Assembly (NCBI RefSeq): GCF_003086895.1
Contig: NZ_CP026004.1
Span: forward strand, 1,400,731-1,464,730
Source of the DNA: Stenotrophomonas sp. ESTM1D_MKCIP4_1
GTDB taxonomy: Bacteria; Pseudomonadota; Gammaproteobacteria; Xanthomonadales; Xanthomonadaceae
Length of the DNA: 64,000 nt
Direction of reading: 5' to 3'
The notes beneath the pieces are model-generated. The model worked only from the letters and a program-made list of their open reading frames with translations. It did no database searches and was not told the origin of the DNA. The position numbers and the translations under genes were made by a program. How positions within the stretch are numbered: the first letter of the stretch is position 1; each line of letters opens with the position of its first letter. Of the stretch, positions 18,629-27,379 are shown piece after piece.

Positions 18629-19692
18629 TGGCCACCAAGCCTGTGAAGAAGACTGCTGCGACCGCCAAGAGCGCAGCGGCCAAGAAGACTGCTGCCGCTG
18701 CCCCCGCTGCCAAGAAAGCCAGTGCGCCGAAGGCGCCGGCCGCCGCCAAGGTGGCAGTGAAAAAGCCGGCTGTGGCGAAGAAGGCCCCGGCCAAGAGTGC
18801 TGAAGCCGCACGTGCTGAAACCATCGCCCGCAAGTCGCTGCGCAAGCCGCCGGTGCCGGGCGTGGAGGAGCTGAAGTTCGGCATCGAGAGCGCTTTCGAG
18901 CGCCGCGCGACGCTGACCCTGCACGAGCTGGAAGGCTCCACCCGGCCGCTGGTCAACCGTGTGATTGATGGCCTGGAAACCGGTGAATTCCGTGTTGCCG
19001 AGCCGGATGGCCATGGCGGCTGGAAGGTCAACGAATGGCTGAAGAAGGCCGTGCTGCTGTACTTCCGTGTCAACGACATGGCGGTGGTCGACGCGCGCCC
19101 GGCGCCGTTCTGGGACAAGGTCGAATCGCGCTTTGCCGGCTATGACGAAGCGAAGTTCCGCCGCGCTGGCGTGCGCGTGGTGCCGGGTGCGATCGCCCGT
19201 CGCGGCACCTACTTCGGCAAGGACGTGGTGCTGATGCCGAGCTTCACCAACATCGGCGCCTACGTCGGCGAAGGCACCATGGTCGACACCTGGGCCACCG
19301 TCGGTTCCTGCGCGCAGATCGGCCAGCACTGCCATCTGTCCGGCGGCGCCGGCATCGGCGGCGTGCTTGAGCCGCTGCAGGCCAGCCCGACCATCATCGA
19401 GGACCACTGCTTCATCGGTGCCCGTTCGGAAGTGGTGGAGGGCGTGGTCGTCGGCCACCACAGCGTGATCGGCATGGGCGTGTTCCTCAGCCAGAGCACC
19501 CGCATCTACAACCGCGCCACCGGCGAAATCACCTATGGCTACATCCCGCCGTACAGCGTGGTGGTGTCCGGTTCGCTGCCGAGCAAGGATGGCACCCACT
19601 CGCTGTACTGCGCGGTGATCGTCAAGCAGGTCGACGCCAAAACCCGCAGCAAGACCAGCGTGAACGACCTGCTGCGCGGCCTGGCGGATTGA
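18628..19692 (+). CDS. dapD: Tetrahydrodipicolinate N-succinyltransferase with a Lys/Ala-rich N-terminal tail
   Basis: DapD transfers succinyl from succinyl-CoA to tetrahydrodipicolinate in the lysine and meso-diaminopimelate pathway. The catalytic part (about residues 70-354) has hexapeptide repeats of the left-handed beta-helix ([33 protein letters not shown]) and ends in the usual C-terminal extension. Before it lie about 60 residues of Lys, Ala and Pro repeats ([17 protein letters not shown]) like a histone H1 tail, absent from the 274-residue E. coli enzyme. The ATG at 18628 overlaps the glnD stop. A downstream start that skips the tail is not obvious, since the next in-frame Met is well inside the enzyme. 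Confidence 0.93.
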   Translation: MATKPVKKTAATAKSAAAKKTAAAAPAAKKASAPKAPAAAKVAVKKPAVAKKAPAKSAEAARAETIARKSLRKPPVPGVEELKFGIESAFERRATLTLHELEGSTRPLVNRVIDGLETGEFRVAEPDGHGGWKVNEWLKKAVLLYFRVNDMAVVDARPAPFWDKVESRFAGYDEAKFRRAGVRVVPGAIARRGTYFGKDVVLMPSFTNIGAYVGEGTMVDTWATVGSCAQIGQHCHLSGGAGIGGVLEPLQASPTIIEDHCFIGARSEVVEGVVVGHHSVIGMGVFLSQSTRIYNRATGEITYGYIPPYSVVVSGSLPSKDGTHSLYCAVIVKQVDAKTRSKTSVNDLLRGLAD

Positions 19693-19705
19693 GCGGGGCA
19701 TCGGC

Positions 19706-20071
19706 ATGAGCACCACTGTCTACGGTCTGAAGAACTGCGATACCTGCAAGAAGGCGACCAAGTGGCTGGACCGCTTCGGCGTGGCGTACACCTTCGTTGA
19801 CTACCGCGACAACACGCCCAGCCCGGAAACCCTGCTGGAGTGGGCCGCGCAGCTGGGTGGCCTGGGTGCGATGGTCAACCGGTCGTCCACCACCTGGCGG
19901 CAGTTGCCGGACAACCGCAAGGCCGCCGATTCGGATGCGGAGTGGAAGCTGCTGCTGCGCGAGTACCCGCAGCTGATCAAGCGCCCGGTGGTGGTGACTG
20001 CCGACGGCACCGTCAGCCAGGGATTCAGTGACAACGGCTTCAAGGCGCGCTTCGGCGTGGGCGGCGCGTGA
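19706..20071 (+). CDS. ArsC/Spx-family thioredoxin-fold protein (YffB-like)
   Basis: This 121-residue protein has the family opening [19 protein letters not shown], with a CxxC pair at the first helix, then [13 protein letters not shown] and the KRPVVV strand. The family includes arsenate reductases and Spx; YffB-type members next to dapE are not proven arsenate reductases and may use glutathione. It lies 13 bases after dapD and overlaps the dapE GTG start by four bases, as in many gammaproteobacteria, so co-expression with dapE is likely. Confidence 0.9.
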   Translation: MSTTVYGLKNCDTCKKATKWLDRFGVAYTFVDYRDNTPSPETLLEWAAQLGGLGAMVNRSSTTWRQLPDNRKAADSDAEWKLLLREYPQLIKRPVVVTADGTVSQGFSDNGFKARFGVGGA

Positions 20072-21195
20072 GCGCCGTCCTCGACCTGACCTGCGAACTG
20101 ATCGCGCGGCCGTCGGTGACGCCGGACGATGCCGGTTGCCAAGCGCTGCTGGCCGCGCGCCTGCAGCAGGCCGGGTTCCAGTGCGACCACCTGCGCCTGG
20201 GCGAGGTCGACAACCTGTGGGCCACCCATGGCAGCGGTGAACCGGTGCTGGTGCTGCTGGGCCACACTGACGTGGTACCGCCGGGCCCGCGCGAGGCGTG
20301 GCAGAGCGATCCGTTCATCCCGCAGATCCGCGACGGCGTGCTCTATGGCCGTGGCACGGCGGACATGAAGGGCAGCGTGGCGGCGTTCGTCATCGCCGCC
20401 GAGCAGTTCGTGGCCGCGCATCCCGACCATGCCGGCACGCTGGCCGTGCTGTTGACCAGCGACGAGGAAGGCGATGCCATCGACGGCGTGCGCCATGTCG
20501 CGCGCCTGTTCGCCGAGCGCGGGCAGCGCATCGACTGGTGCATCACCGGCGAGCCGTCTTCGACGGCGACGCTGGGTGACCTGCTGCGTGTCGGCCGACG
20601 TGGCAGCCTGTCGGCCAAGCTGCGCGTGCAGGGTGTGCAGGGCCATGTGGCCTACCCGGACAAGGCGCGCAACCCGATCCATCAGGCGGCGCCGGCCTTG
20701 GCTGAACTGAGTGCACGGCGCTGGGACGAAGGCTTCGAGAGCTTCCCGCCGACCAGCCTGCAGATCTCCAACATCCACGCCGGCACGGGTGCCAACAACG
20801 TGATTCCCGGCGAGATGGAGGTGGATTTCAACATCCGCTACAACCCGCATTGGGATGCGCCGAAGCTGGAAGCGGAGATCACCGCGCTGCTGGAGCGGCA
20901 CGGCCTGCAGTACACGCTGAAGTGGCACCGCAGCGGCGAACCGTTCTACACCCCGGAAGGTCCGCTGCGTGCGGCGGCGCGCGCGGTGCTGGCCGAGCAC
21001 ATCGGTCGCGCCCCGGAAGAAAGCACCGGCGGCGGTACCTCCGATGCGCGCTTCATCGCACCGCTGGGCGCGCAGTGCATCGAAGTGGGGCCGGTCAACG
21101 CCAGCATCCACCAGGTGGATGAGAACGTGCGCGTGGACGAGCTGGAAGCCCTGCCTGGGCTGTACCAGCGGCTGGTGGAGCGCCTGCTGGTGTAA
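20068..21195 (+). CDS. dapE: Succinyl-diaminopimelate desuccinylase
   Basis: DapE hydrolyses N-succinyl-LL-diaminopimelate with two zinc ions, a late step in lysine and cell-wall precursor synthesis. The 375-residue protein begins with GTG at 20068, overlapping the previous stop by four bases. It shows the M20 motifs [10 protein letters not shown] (zinc His and Asp), [20 protein letters not shown] (catalytic and zinc Glu), and the C-terminal [10 protein letters not shown] and a zinc His in NASIHQVDE. It closes the map-dapE operon; DapD and DapE are consecutive-pathway partners. Confidence 0.96.
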   Translation: MSAVLDLTCELIARPSVTPDDAGCQALLAARLQQAGFQCDHLRLGEVDNLWATHGSGEPVLVLLGHTDVVPPGPREAWQSDPFIPQIRDGVLYGRGTADMKGSVAAFVIAAEQFVAAHPDHAGTLAVLLTSDEEGDAIDGVRHVARLFAERGQRIDWCITGEPSSTATLGDLLRVGRRGSLSAKLRVQGVQGHVAYPDKARNPIHQAAPALAELSARRWDEGFESFPPTSLQISNIHAGTGANNVIPGEMEVDFNIRYNPHWDAPKLEAEITALLERHGLQYTLKWHRSGEPFYTPEGPLRAAARAVLAEHIGRAPEESTGGGTSDARFIAPLGAQCIEVGPVNASIHQVDENVRVDELEALPGLYQRLVERLLV

Positions 21196-21197
21196 CG

Positions 21198-21238
21198 GTA
21201 GGTGCCGACTGGTAGGTGTCGACCGTTGGTCGGCACGC
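21198..21238. repeat. SMAG-type palindrome after dapE
   Basis: A short partial copy at 21198 is followed by GTAGGTGTCGACCGTTGGTC and the rest of its right arm. This GTAG-led inverted repeat just after the dapE stop may help end or protect the upstream transcript. Confidence 0.65.
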
Positions 21239-21263
21239 CTCTGGCTGGTTGCCAACGCAACTG

Positions 21264-21300
21264 TTGCACGGCTGCAGAAAGCGGGTTAGCTTCAATCCCA
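21264..21300 (+). promoter_or_regulatory. Candidate promoter of the asnB leader, with start at the leader ATG
   Basis: TTGCAC at 21264-21269 and TAGCTT at 21287-21292 are separated by 17 bases. Transcription would begin near 21299-21300, that is at the A of the leader ATG. No Shine-Dalgarno precedes that ATG, which fits a leaderless transcript. The boxes match consensus only partly (three of six each), so this is a candidate. Confidence 0.4.
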
Positions 21301-21401
21301 TGTCGATCCGCCTGGCCACCGCCGTCAACAACACCAACCGCAATAATCTGCGCGCGAATAATCGTGCGCGGCCGATGCGGGACTGCGCCCTGGGTAGATA
21401 G
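21300..21401 (+). CDS. Asparagine-rich attenuation leader peptide of asnB
   Basis: This 33-residue ORF starts MSIRLATAV, then carries seven Asn codons (codons 10, 11, 13, 15, 16, 20, 21) in twelve, and ends CALGR-stop at 21399. It is followed 25-56 bases later by an intrinsic terminator and then asnB. Segment 1 (21308-21317) can pair with segment 2 (21370-21381, at codons 24-28); segment 2 can pair over 12 bases with segment 3 (21431-21442), the left arm of the terminator. This is the layout of ribosome-mediated attenuation: low Asn-tRNA would stall ribosomes at the Asn codons, free segment 2 and prevent termination. Its function is inferred; the codons and pairings are read directly. Confidence 0.8.
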   Translation: MSIRLATAVNNTNRNNLRANNRARPMRDCALGR

Positions 21402-21426
21402 ACAGCACCATACGCCCGGACACCAG

Positions 21427-21457
21427 AAAACCCGCATCGGCCGATGCGGGTTTTTTT
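21427..21457 (+). terminator. Attenuator terminator upstream of asnB
   Basis: AAAACCCGCATC, loop GGCC and GATGCGGGTTTT form a 12-bp perfect stem followed by a run of seven T residues (21451-21457). The left arm is also complementary to 21370-21381 in the leader peptide gene, so terminator and antiterminator exclude each other. Confidence 0.88.
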
Positions 21458-21541
21458 GTGCCCGGGCGCAGCCCTCCCGGGCCAGGTTGGCCGGTCGAAC
21501 ACCTTCCCCCCGTGTAAATCCCCACAACAGGAGCGCCACCC

Positions 21542-23233
21542 ATGTGTTCGATCTTCGGAATCTTCGGCCTTCAGGCCGGTGACGATCTTCCCGCCCTGCG
21601 TCGCCACGCGCTGGAACTGTCGCAGCGGCAGCGTCACCGCGGGCCGGACTGGAGCGGCGTGTACCTGGACGAAGGCGCGCTGCTGGTCCATGAGCGCCTG
21701 GCCATCGTCGACCCGGCCGGTGGCTCTCAGCCGCTGCTGTCGGCCGATGGCCAGCTGGCGCTGGCGGTCAACGGTGAGATCTACAACCACCAGGCGCTGA
21801 AGGCCGCGCTGACCACCGCCTACGACTTTCAGACCGGTTCGGACTGCGAGGTGATCAACGCGCTGTACCGCCAGGGCGGTGCACCTTCGCAGTGGCTTGA
21901 ACAGCTCAACGGCATCTTCGCTTTCGCCCTGTGGGACCGCGCTGCCGGCCGCGTGCTGGTCGCCCGCGATCCGATCGGCGTGGTGCCGCTGTACTGGGGC
22001 CACGATGCACAGGGGCGCCTGCGCGTCGCCTCGGAAATGAAGGCGCTGGTCGATTCCTGCGCCGACGTCGCCCAGTTCCCGCCGGGCCACTACTACGACA
22101 GCGCCAGCGGTGAGCTGGTGCGCTACTACCAGCAGCCGTGGCGCGAGTACGCCGACGTGGAAGGGCGCCAGGCCGATCTGGCCGAACTGCGGCAGGCGTT
22201 CGAGCAGGCCGTCGAACGCCAGCTGATGAGTGACGTGCCTTACGGCGTGCTCCTCTCCGGTGGCCTCGATTCGTCCCTGGTGGCCGCGGTGGCCGCGCGC
22301 TATGCCCGTCGCCGCATCGAGGATGGTGGGCAGAGCGAAGCCTGGTGGCCGCGCCTGCACTCCTTCGCAATCGGCCTGAAGGGCTCGCCGGACCTGGCCG
22401 CCGCGGCCGTTGCCGCAGAGGCACTGGGAACCGTCCACCACGGCTTCGAGTACAGCTTCGAGGAAGGCCTGGATGTGCTGCCGGAAGTGATCCGCCACAT
22501 CGAGACCTACGACGTCACCACCATCCGTGCGTCCACGCCCATGTTCCTGCTGGCGCGCCGGATCAAGGCCATGGGCGTGAAGATGGTGCTGTCCGGCGAG
22601 GGCAGCGACGAGATCTTCGGTGGCTACCTGTACTTCCACAAGGCGCCGGATGCGCGCGAATTCCACCAGGAACTGGTGCGCAAGCTCGACGCCCTGCACA
22701 ACTACGATTGCCTGCGCGCCAACAAGTCGATGATGGCCTGGGGCGTAGAGCCGCGCGTGCCGTTCCTGGACCGCGAGTTCCTCGATGTGGCCATGCGTTT
22801 CGATGCCGCACACAAGATGGTCGGTGCCGGCTTCGGCGGCCGCCGCATCGAAAAAGCGGTGCTGCGCGAGGCATTCGATGGCTACCTGCCCGACAGCATC
22901 CTGTGGCGGCAGAAGGAGCAGTTCAGTGATGGCGTCGGCTACGGCTGGATCGATGGCCTGAAGGCGCATGCCGAAGCGCAGGTGAACGACCGCGTGCTGG
23001 CCGCAGCGGACAAGCGCTTCCCGCACAACCCGCCGCAGACCAAGGAGGCGTACTACTACCGCCATCTGTTCGAGCAGTTCTTCCCGAGCCGTGCCGCGGC
23101 CGAAACCGTGCCGGGGGGCAAGTCGATCGCCTGTTCCTCGCCGGCCGCCATTGCCTGGGATGCCAGCTTCGCCGCCGCCGCCGACCCGTCGGGCCGCGCC
23201 ATCGCCGGTGTTCACGAGCAGGCCCTGGCCTGA
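21542..23233 (+). CDS. asnB: Glutamine-hydrolysing asparagine synthetase B
   Basis: AsnB makes asparagine from aspartate, ATP and glutamine in the cytoplasm. The 563-residue product begins MCSIFGIFG, so Cys2 is the glutaminase nucleophile. The glutaminase domain spans about residues 2-190 with RHRGPDWSG and NGEIYNH. The synthetase domain follows with the pyrophosphate loop SGGLDSS near residue 238 and the SGEGSDEIFGGY motif near 350. Shine-Dalgarno AGGAG lies before the ATG. Upstream are an Asn-codon leader peptide and a terminator, so expression probably follows the charging of tRNA-Asn. It ends at a long hairpin terminator. Confidence 0.96.
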   Translation: MCSIFGIFGLQAGDDLPALRRHALELSQRQRHRGPDWSGVYLDEGALLVHERLAIVDPAGGSQPLLSADGQLALAVNGEIYNHQALKAALTTAYDFQTGSDCEVINALYRQGGAPSQWLEQLNGIFAFALWDRAAGRVLVARDPIGVVPLYWGHDAQGRLRVASEMKALVDSCADVAQFPPGHYYDSASGELVRYYQQPWREYADVEGRQADLAELRQAFEQAVERQLMSDVPYGVLLSGGLDSSLVAAVAARYARRRIEDGGQSEAWWPRLHSFAIGLKGSPDLAAAAVAAEALGTVHHGFEYSFEEGLDVLPEVIRHIETYDVTTIRASTPMFLLARRIKAMGVKMVLSGEGSDEIFGGYLYFHKAPDAREFHQELVRKLDALHNYDCLRANKSMMAWGVEPRVPFLDREFLDVAMRFDAAHKMVGAGFGGRRIEKAVLREAFDGYLPDSILWRQKEQFSDGVGYGWIDGLKAHAEAQVNDRVLAAADKRFPHNPPQTKEAYYYRHLFEQFFPSRAAAETVPGGKSIACSSPAAIAWDASFAAAADPSGRAIAGVHEQALA

Positions 23234-23238
23234 GCCCA

Positions 23239-23304
23239 AAAAAGGGGGCGGAGGGGATCAAGTCGTTCAGGAACAAACGACATGATCCCCTCCGTCCCCT
23301 TTTT
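23239..23304 (+). terminator. Long hairpin terminator after asnB
   Basis: An imperfect stem of about 28 bp pairs AAAAAGGGG... with ...CCCCTTTTT around an outer GGAGGGGATCA/TGATCCCCTCC block and an inner GTCGTT/AACGAC block. It begins six bases after the asnB stop and ends in five T residues. The A-run on the other side would allow action in both directions. Confidence 0.75.
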
Positions 23305-23337
23305 GTATCATCGGCCCCTGCACATTGGGGAATGTTC

Positions 23338-24723
23338 ATGGACGTACAGACCGGAGGCAGCGTGGCGCCGACGAAGTGGGGATGGCGTTACCTGGCCTGG
23401 GCCGGGGTTCCGTTGGCGATCGGCCTGGCCCTGGCGCGCTACGCCGGCCCGGGCGTACCGTCCGCCGCCGCCGCGCGGGCAGAGAAGGCGGTTGGCAGTG
23501 ACTGGGCCCACCACCTGTCCTCGCCGCTGGGCCTGTTCCTGCTGCAGTTGCTGGTGCTGCTGCTGGTGGCCAAGGGCGCAGGCGCACTGCTGAAGCGATT
23601 CGGCCAGCCGGCGGTGATCGGCGAAATGGCCGCTGGCCTGATGATGGGCCCGCTGGTGCTGGGCGGCCTGCTGCCGCACCTGCACGGGCTGTTGTTCCCG
23701 GCCGCTTCGCTGGGGCCGCTGGGCATGCTCAGCCAGCTGGGCGTACTGATGTTCCTGCTGGTGGCCGGCGCCGAACTCGATCTCGGCGCGTTGCGTGGTC
23801 GCCGCAGATTCGCCTTCACCGTCAGCCATGCCGGCATCGCCGTGCCCTTCGTGCTGGGTGTCGGCCTGGCCGTCTGGTTGTACCCGGCGCACGGGCCGCA
23901 GGGCGTGGGCTTCACGGCGTTCGCGCTGTTCGTCGGCATTTCCATGAGCATCACCGCGTTCCCGGTGCTGCTGCGCATCCTGGCCGACCGCGGCATCACC
24001 CAGACGCCGCTGGGGCAGACCTCCATCGCCTGCGCGGCGCTGGGCGATGCCACGGCGTGGTGCCTGCTGGCGCTGATCGTCGCCGCCGCGCAGGCCACCG
24101 GCTGGTTGTCGGCCAGCCTCAACCTGGTCTGCGTGGTGCTGTTCATTGCGTTGATGCTGGGCGCGGTCAAGCCATGGTTCGCGCGGCAGCAGATCGCGGA
24201 GGGCCAGGAGGGCCGCTGGCTGCTGGGCATCCTGCTGCTGTCGCTGGCCAGCGCACTGGTGACCGAAGTGCTGGGCATCCACGCGCTGTTCGGCGCGTTC
24301 GCGGCAGGCGTGGCGGTGTCATCGAACGCGCAGCTGCGCCACCTGCTGATGGCCAGGGTCGAGCCCTTCGCCGTGACCCTGCTGCTGCCGTTGTTCTTTG
24401 CCATGACCGGGCTGCGCATGCGCGCCGATGCATTGCAGGCCAGCGACTTCCTGCTGTGCGTGGTGGTGATTGCGGTAGCCACGGCCGGCAAGCTGCTGGG
24501 CACCTGGAGTGCCGCGCGCAGCAGCGGGATGGCAAGCCGCGAGGCCTGGCGGCTGGGGGCGTTGATGAACACCCGGGGCCTGATGGAGCTGATCGTGCTC
24601 AATCTGGGCTACGAACTGGGCCTGCTGGGTGACCGCCTGTTTGCGGTGCTGGTGATCATGGCGCTGGTGACCACCGCGATGACCGGGCCGCTGCTGAACC
24701 TGATCGAGCGGCGCCGGGCGTGA
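23338..24723 (+). CDS. CPA2-family cation:proton antiporter (Kef/NapA-like membrane protein)
   Basis: The 461-residue protein has about twelve hydrophobic segments and the Na+/H+ exchanger domain of the CPA2 family, with the motifs GQPAVIGEMAAGLMMGP, LGDATAWCLLA and FFAMTGLR. There is no C-terminal TrkA-N domain, unlike KefB or KefC. It probably exchanges K+ or Na+ for H+ at the inner membrane; the ion is not predictable. I chose the ATG at 23338 over the one at 23332 because GGGGA then lies about six bases upstream. It follows the asnB terminator and is probably a separate unit. Confidence 0.88.
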   Translation: MDVQTGGSVAPTKWGWRYLAWAGVPLAIGLALARYAGPGVPSAAAARAEKAVGSDWAHHLSSPLGLFLLQLLVLLLVAKGAGALLKRFGQPAVIGEMAAGLMMGPLVLGGLLPHLHGLLFPAASLGPLGMLSQLGVLMFLLVAGAELDLGALRGRRRFAFTVSHAGIAVPFVLGVGLAVWLYPAHGPQGVGFTAFALFVGISMSITAFPVLLRILADRGITQTPLGQTSIACAALGDATAWCLLALIVAAAQATGWLSASLNLVCVVLFIALMLGAVKPWFARQQIAEGQEGRWLLGILLLSLASALVTEVLGIHALFGAFAAGVAVSSNAQLRHLLMARVEPFAVTLLLPLFFAMTGLRMRADALQASDFLLCVVVIAVATAGKLLGTWSAARSSGMASREAWRLGALMNTRGLMELIVLNLGYELGLLGDRLFAVLVIMALVTTAMTGPLLNLIERRRA

Positions 24724-24728
24724 CCCGG

Positions 24729-24868
24729 TAGGCCGCGCGGATGCGTCGAGCATCATGAGGTGCCGGCCAGCGGTCGGCACTACCTTGCTGGGACCGGGCC
24801 ATGCCCGTCGAGCGCGCCGCGTGGATTCATCGCGGGGCCCAACGGTAGTGCCGGCCGCTGGCCGGCAT
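24729..24868. repeat. SMAG-type palindromes downstream of the antiporter
   Basis: An inverted GTAG copy ends near 24783 (CCGGCCAGCGGTCGGCACTA) and a direct copy begins at 24845 (GTAGTGCCGGCCGCTGGCCG). These lie between two convergent genes, the antiporter and the acylase, where such repeats are common. Confidence 0.75.
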
Positions 24869-24878
24869 GCTTTGTGAT

Positions 24879-24918
24879 GGGGTCAGATCCCTTTCCCAAG
24901 GGAAAGGGATCTGACCCC
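24879..24918. repeat. GGGGTC-type intergenic hairpin, perfect copy
   Basis: Two 19-bp arms (GGGGTCAGATCCCTTTCCC and its exact complement) flank a two-base loop. It lies five bases beyond the acylase stop. Related hairpins with other inner arms occur near 38812, 43093 and 50621. Confidence 0.8.
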
Positions 24919-24923
24919 GATCA

Positions 24924-27254
24924 TCAGCGCGCTGGGACCAGCGTCATCACGTGCTGGGACGTGCCCGGCAGGAACGGTGTCGGGCGGCCGTGCACCCAGT
25001 CCTCATGGCCGGCGCCCCAGTACGGCGAGAGCGGGTGGCCGCTCTGCCCGCCGGGCATGTGCACGATGCCGTCGGCTTCGTGGCCCGGTGAAACCACCAT
25101 GCGCTGCGAGGCGCCGAAGCTCGGCCCCTGCACGCGCGGCATGTCACGGTCACCCGGCAATGGATCGGCCGGCATGCACAGCCAGCGGCGAGTGAAGGCG
25201 GGCAGGGCGCGGGCGACGGGATGGCAGATGTCGGCGACGTTGCGCTCGCCCCAGGTGCGCTGCTGCAGCGGGCCCTGCGTGCCAAGGTCGGCGTCCAGCT
25301 TCTGTGCGGCAGCGGCCAGCAGCGCATCCCAGCTGTCCACGCCCGGCGGCAGCAGGTTGTCCGGGCGCTGTTCCAGCAGCGGCCAGACCACGCCTTCCAG
25401 CTGTGCAAGCCGGGGCGGCAGGTAGTCAGCCCCCAGGCGCGCCTGGGCCGGCGCCAGCAGCGCGCTCTCGATGGCATCAAGTACTTCGCCGCGGAACCCG
25501 CGCACGATCCGGTAGCTGGTGGACTGGGTAGATGCGCGTCCATCCCAGTGTTCGCTGGCCGCTGCCAGACGCTTCAGCGCGGGCGCGTCGCTGTGCCGGG
25601 CAGTCTCCTGCAGCAGCACCCACCAGCGCTGCAGGAACACCGCGCGGTCGTCCAGCTGGATCGCCAGCAGGTCGTGTTCATCGAAGCGGTCCTGGGTGGC
25701 CAGCAGGTCGCGGATCTGCTGCCCACGCGCGCCCAGATCGTAGCCGGCATTGCCGACCACGGTCAGGGTGGCATCGTCGACGACGCGGCTGTTGGCGGTC
25801 CACAGGCGCTGGCCCGGCGGGTCGATCAGGGCCGGTGCGGCATCGCTGCGGATCGGCCACGGTGCGCAGTCCGTCTGGTTCTGCAGCGTGTTGAAGCCCT
25901 GCGGCACGCAGCCCGCGCCGCGGTCCGGTCGCGCACCCACCAGCCGCCAGGCAATGCGGCCGCTGCGGTCGCCCACCACCAGATTCTGCGCGGGTATGCC
26001 GGCGTGGTCGGCGGTTGCCAGCGCCTGGTCGAGGTCACCGGCACGGGCCATGTCGGCAAAGTCCATGCGCACGGCGCCGGGCAGGTGCGCGACCCAGCGC
26101 AGGGCGTCGCCGCTGCCGTCGGCATGGGCGTGCAGGATCGGCCCCCAGGCGGTTTCGCGCACGGGGAACACGACGTCGGGCTGGCCGGCCACCGCGATGT
26201 GCTCTTCGTGCACGGTCACGGCGGCGTTGGCCGGTTCTCGGCGGAAATCGGCGGTGTCGATGTAGCTGTTGGTGAAGCCCCAGGCCACATGCCCGTTGCT
26301 GCCGACGATGACCGCCGGAACGCCTGGCAGCGAGAAGCCACTGACGTCGACCTGCCCACCCGGTGCCTTCGGGTCCGGGTAGCGCAGGCGCACGCGGAAC
26401 CAGAGGCTGGGCGCACGCAGGCCCAGGTGCATGTCGTCGGCGACGATGGCGCGGCCGTCCGCGGTCAGCGCACCGGCCACCGCGAAGTTGTTGCTGCCGA
26501 CCGCATCGGCGTCAGCCGCAGGCGTCACCGGGGCGGCGGCCAGTGTGCGCAGGTCAAGCTGTGCGGCATCGGGCAGCACCGCGTCACCGCGCGGTGCGCC
26601 CTGCAGCGGGGCATCCCAGCGAGAGCCGTCGTGGGCCAGCAGTGCATACAGGGCTGGCGGCACCCCATTGCGGATACGGCTCAGGGCCAGCTCGTTCTGG
26701 TTGGCTGGATCCTGCAGGTCGGCGTACATGGCGAGCCCGGCCAGCACGCTGTCGCTGGCCTGCCAGGCCGTCGGCGACTGCCTCAGCAGCAGATAGGCCC
26801 AGGGTCGTACGGACAGATCGGCGAGGCCTTCGTTGACGCCCTCCACGTACGCGCGCACGGCCTGCGGGTTGTCTCCCAGCGCAACGTCCAGGTGCGCCTC
26901 GGTACGCGCGCGCAGCCGATGCACGCGCATGCGCTTGTCAGCGTCGATGGCCACCGGCCCGAACAGCGCCGAGAGTTCGCCGGAAGCGCTGCGGCGCATC
27001 AGGTCCATCTCGAAGAAGCGTTCCTGCGCGTGCACATGCCCGAGTGCGCGCATGGCATCGGCTTCACTGCTGGCGGTCACGGTGACCACGCCCAGCGCAT
27101 CACGTTCAACGGTGACCGGCGCCGCCAGGCCGGGCAGGGCGTGTTCCCCGTCCAGTTCAGCCAGGCTGCCGCGCAGCAGCAGCCACAGGACCAGTGCGAT
27201 GGCCAGCACCATGGCGATGAGCAGAGCCAGTATCCAGCGCCAGGTACGTCGCAT
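24924..27254 (-). CDS. Penicillin acylase family (Ntn-hydrolase) amidase
   Basis: The 776-residue precursor has an N-terminal membrane anchor or uncleaved signal (residues 8-27, hydrophobic). An alpha-chain follows with GHVHAQERFFEMDLMRR, then a spacer and the autocleavage site GSNNF, where Ser254 would become the N-terminal nucleophile of the beta-chain. The family includes penicillin G acylases and acyl-homoserine-lactone acylases such as PvdQ and QuiP; substrate is not predictable here. The ATG at 27252-27254 is preceded by GGAAGGA; the frame extends 16 codons further but lacks a better site. It is divergent from bfr across 125 bp. Confidence 0.9.
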   Translation of the reverse strand: MRRTWRWILALLIAMVLAIALVLWLLLRGSLAELDGEHALPGLAAPVTVERDALGVVTVTASSEADAMRALGHVHAQERFFEMDLMRRSASGELSALFGPVAIDADKRMRVHRLRARTEAHLDVALGDNPQAVRAYVEGVNEGLADLSVRPWAYLLLRQSPTAWQASDSVLAGLAMYADLQDPANQNELALSRIRNGVPPALYALLAHDGSRWDAPLQGAPRGDAVLPDAAQLDLRTLAAAPVTPAADADAVGSNNFAVAGALTADGRAIVADDMHLGLRAPSLWFRVRLRYPDPKAPGGQVDVSGFSLPGVPAVIVGSNGHVAWGFTNSYIDTADFRREPANAAVTVHEEHIAVAGQPDVVFPVRETAWGPILHAHADGSGDALRWVAHLPGAVRMDFADMARAGDLDQALATADHAGIPAQNLVVGDRSGRIAWRLVGARPDRGAGCVPQGFNTLQNQTDCAPWPIRSDAAPALIDPPGQRLWTANSRVVDDATLTVVGNAGYDLGARGQQIRDLLATQDRFDEHDLLAIQLDDRAVFLQRWWVLLQETARHSDAPALKRLAAASEHWDGRASTQSTSYRIVRGFRGEVLDAIESALLAPAQARLGADYLPPRLAQLEGVVWPLLEQRPDNLLPPGVDSWDALLAAAAQKLDADLGTQGPLQQRTWGERNVADICHPVARALPAFTRRWLCMPADPLPGDRDMPRVQGPSFGASQRMVVSPGHEADGIVHMPGGQSGHPLSPYWGAGHEDWVHGRPTPFLPGTSQHVMTLVPAR

Positions 27255-27338
27255 TCCAGGTCCTTCCGGGAGTCGTGGGGGGGAGTGTAGCCGCAGGCGC
27301 AACTGCGAGTGATTCCGATTAGATCACCGTCTTTTGAA

Positions 27339-27359
27339 ATGCGGCACCCTATGCCGCAT
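27339..27359. promoter_or_regulatory. 21-bp palindrome upstream of bfr
   Basis: ATGCGGCA and TGCCGCAT flank CCCTA, a perfect 8-bp inverted repeat 20 bases before the bfr ATG. It could be an operator shared with the divergent acylase gene or a 5' leader hairpin. It does not match a classical Fur box. Confidence 0.35.
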
Positions 27360-27379
27360 CGATCCACAGGAGCACCCCC

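Noticed and set aside
16223..18811. Long 862-codon minus-strand ORF
   Set aside because: It is antisense to glnD, which has clear motifs throughout; the frame is open because of high GC codon bias.
21095..23239. 714-codon minus-strand ORF
   Set aside because: It is antisense to asnB and its leader; it is a GC-bias shadow.
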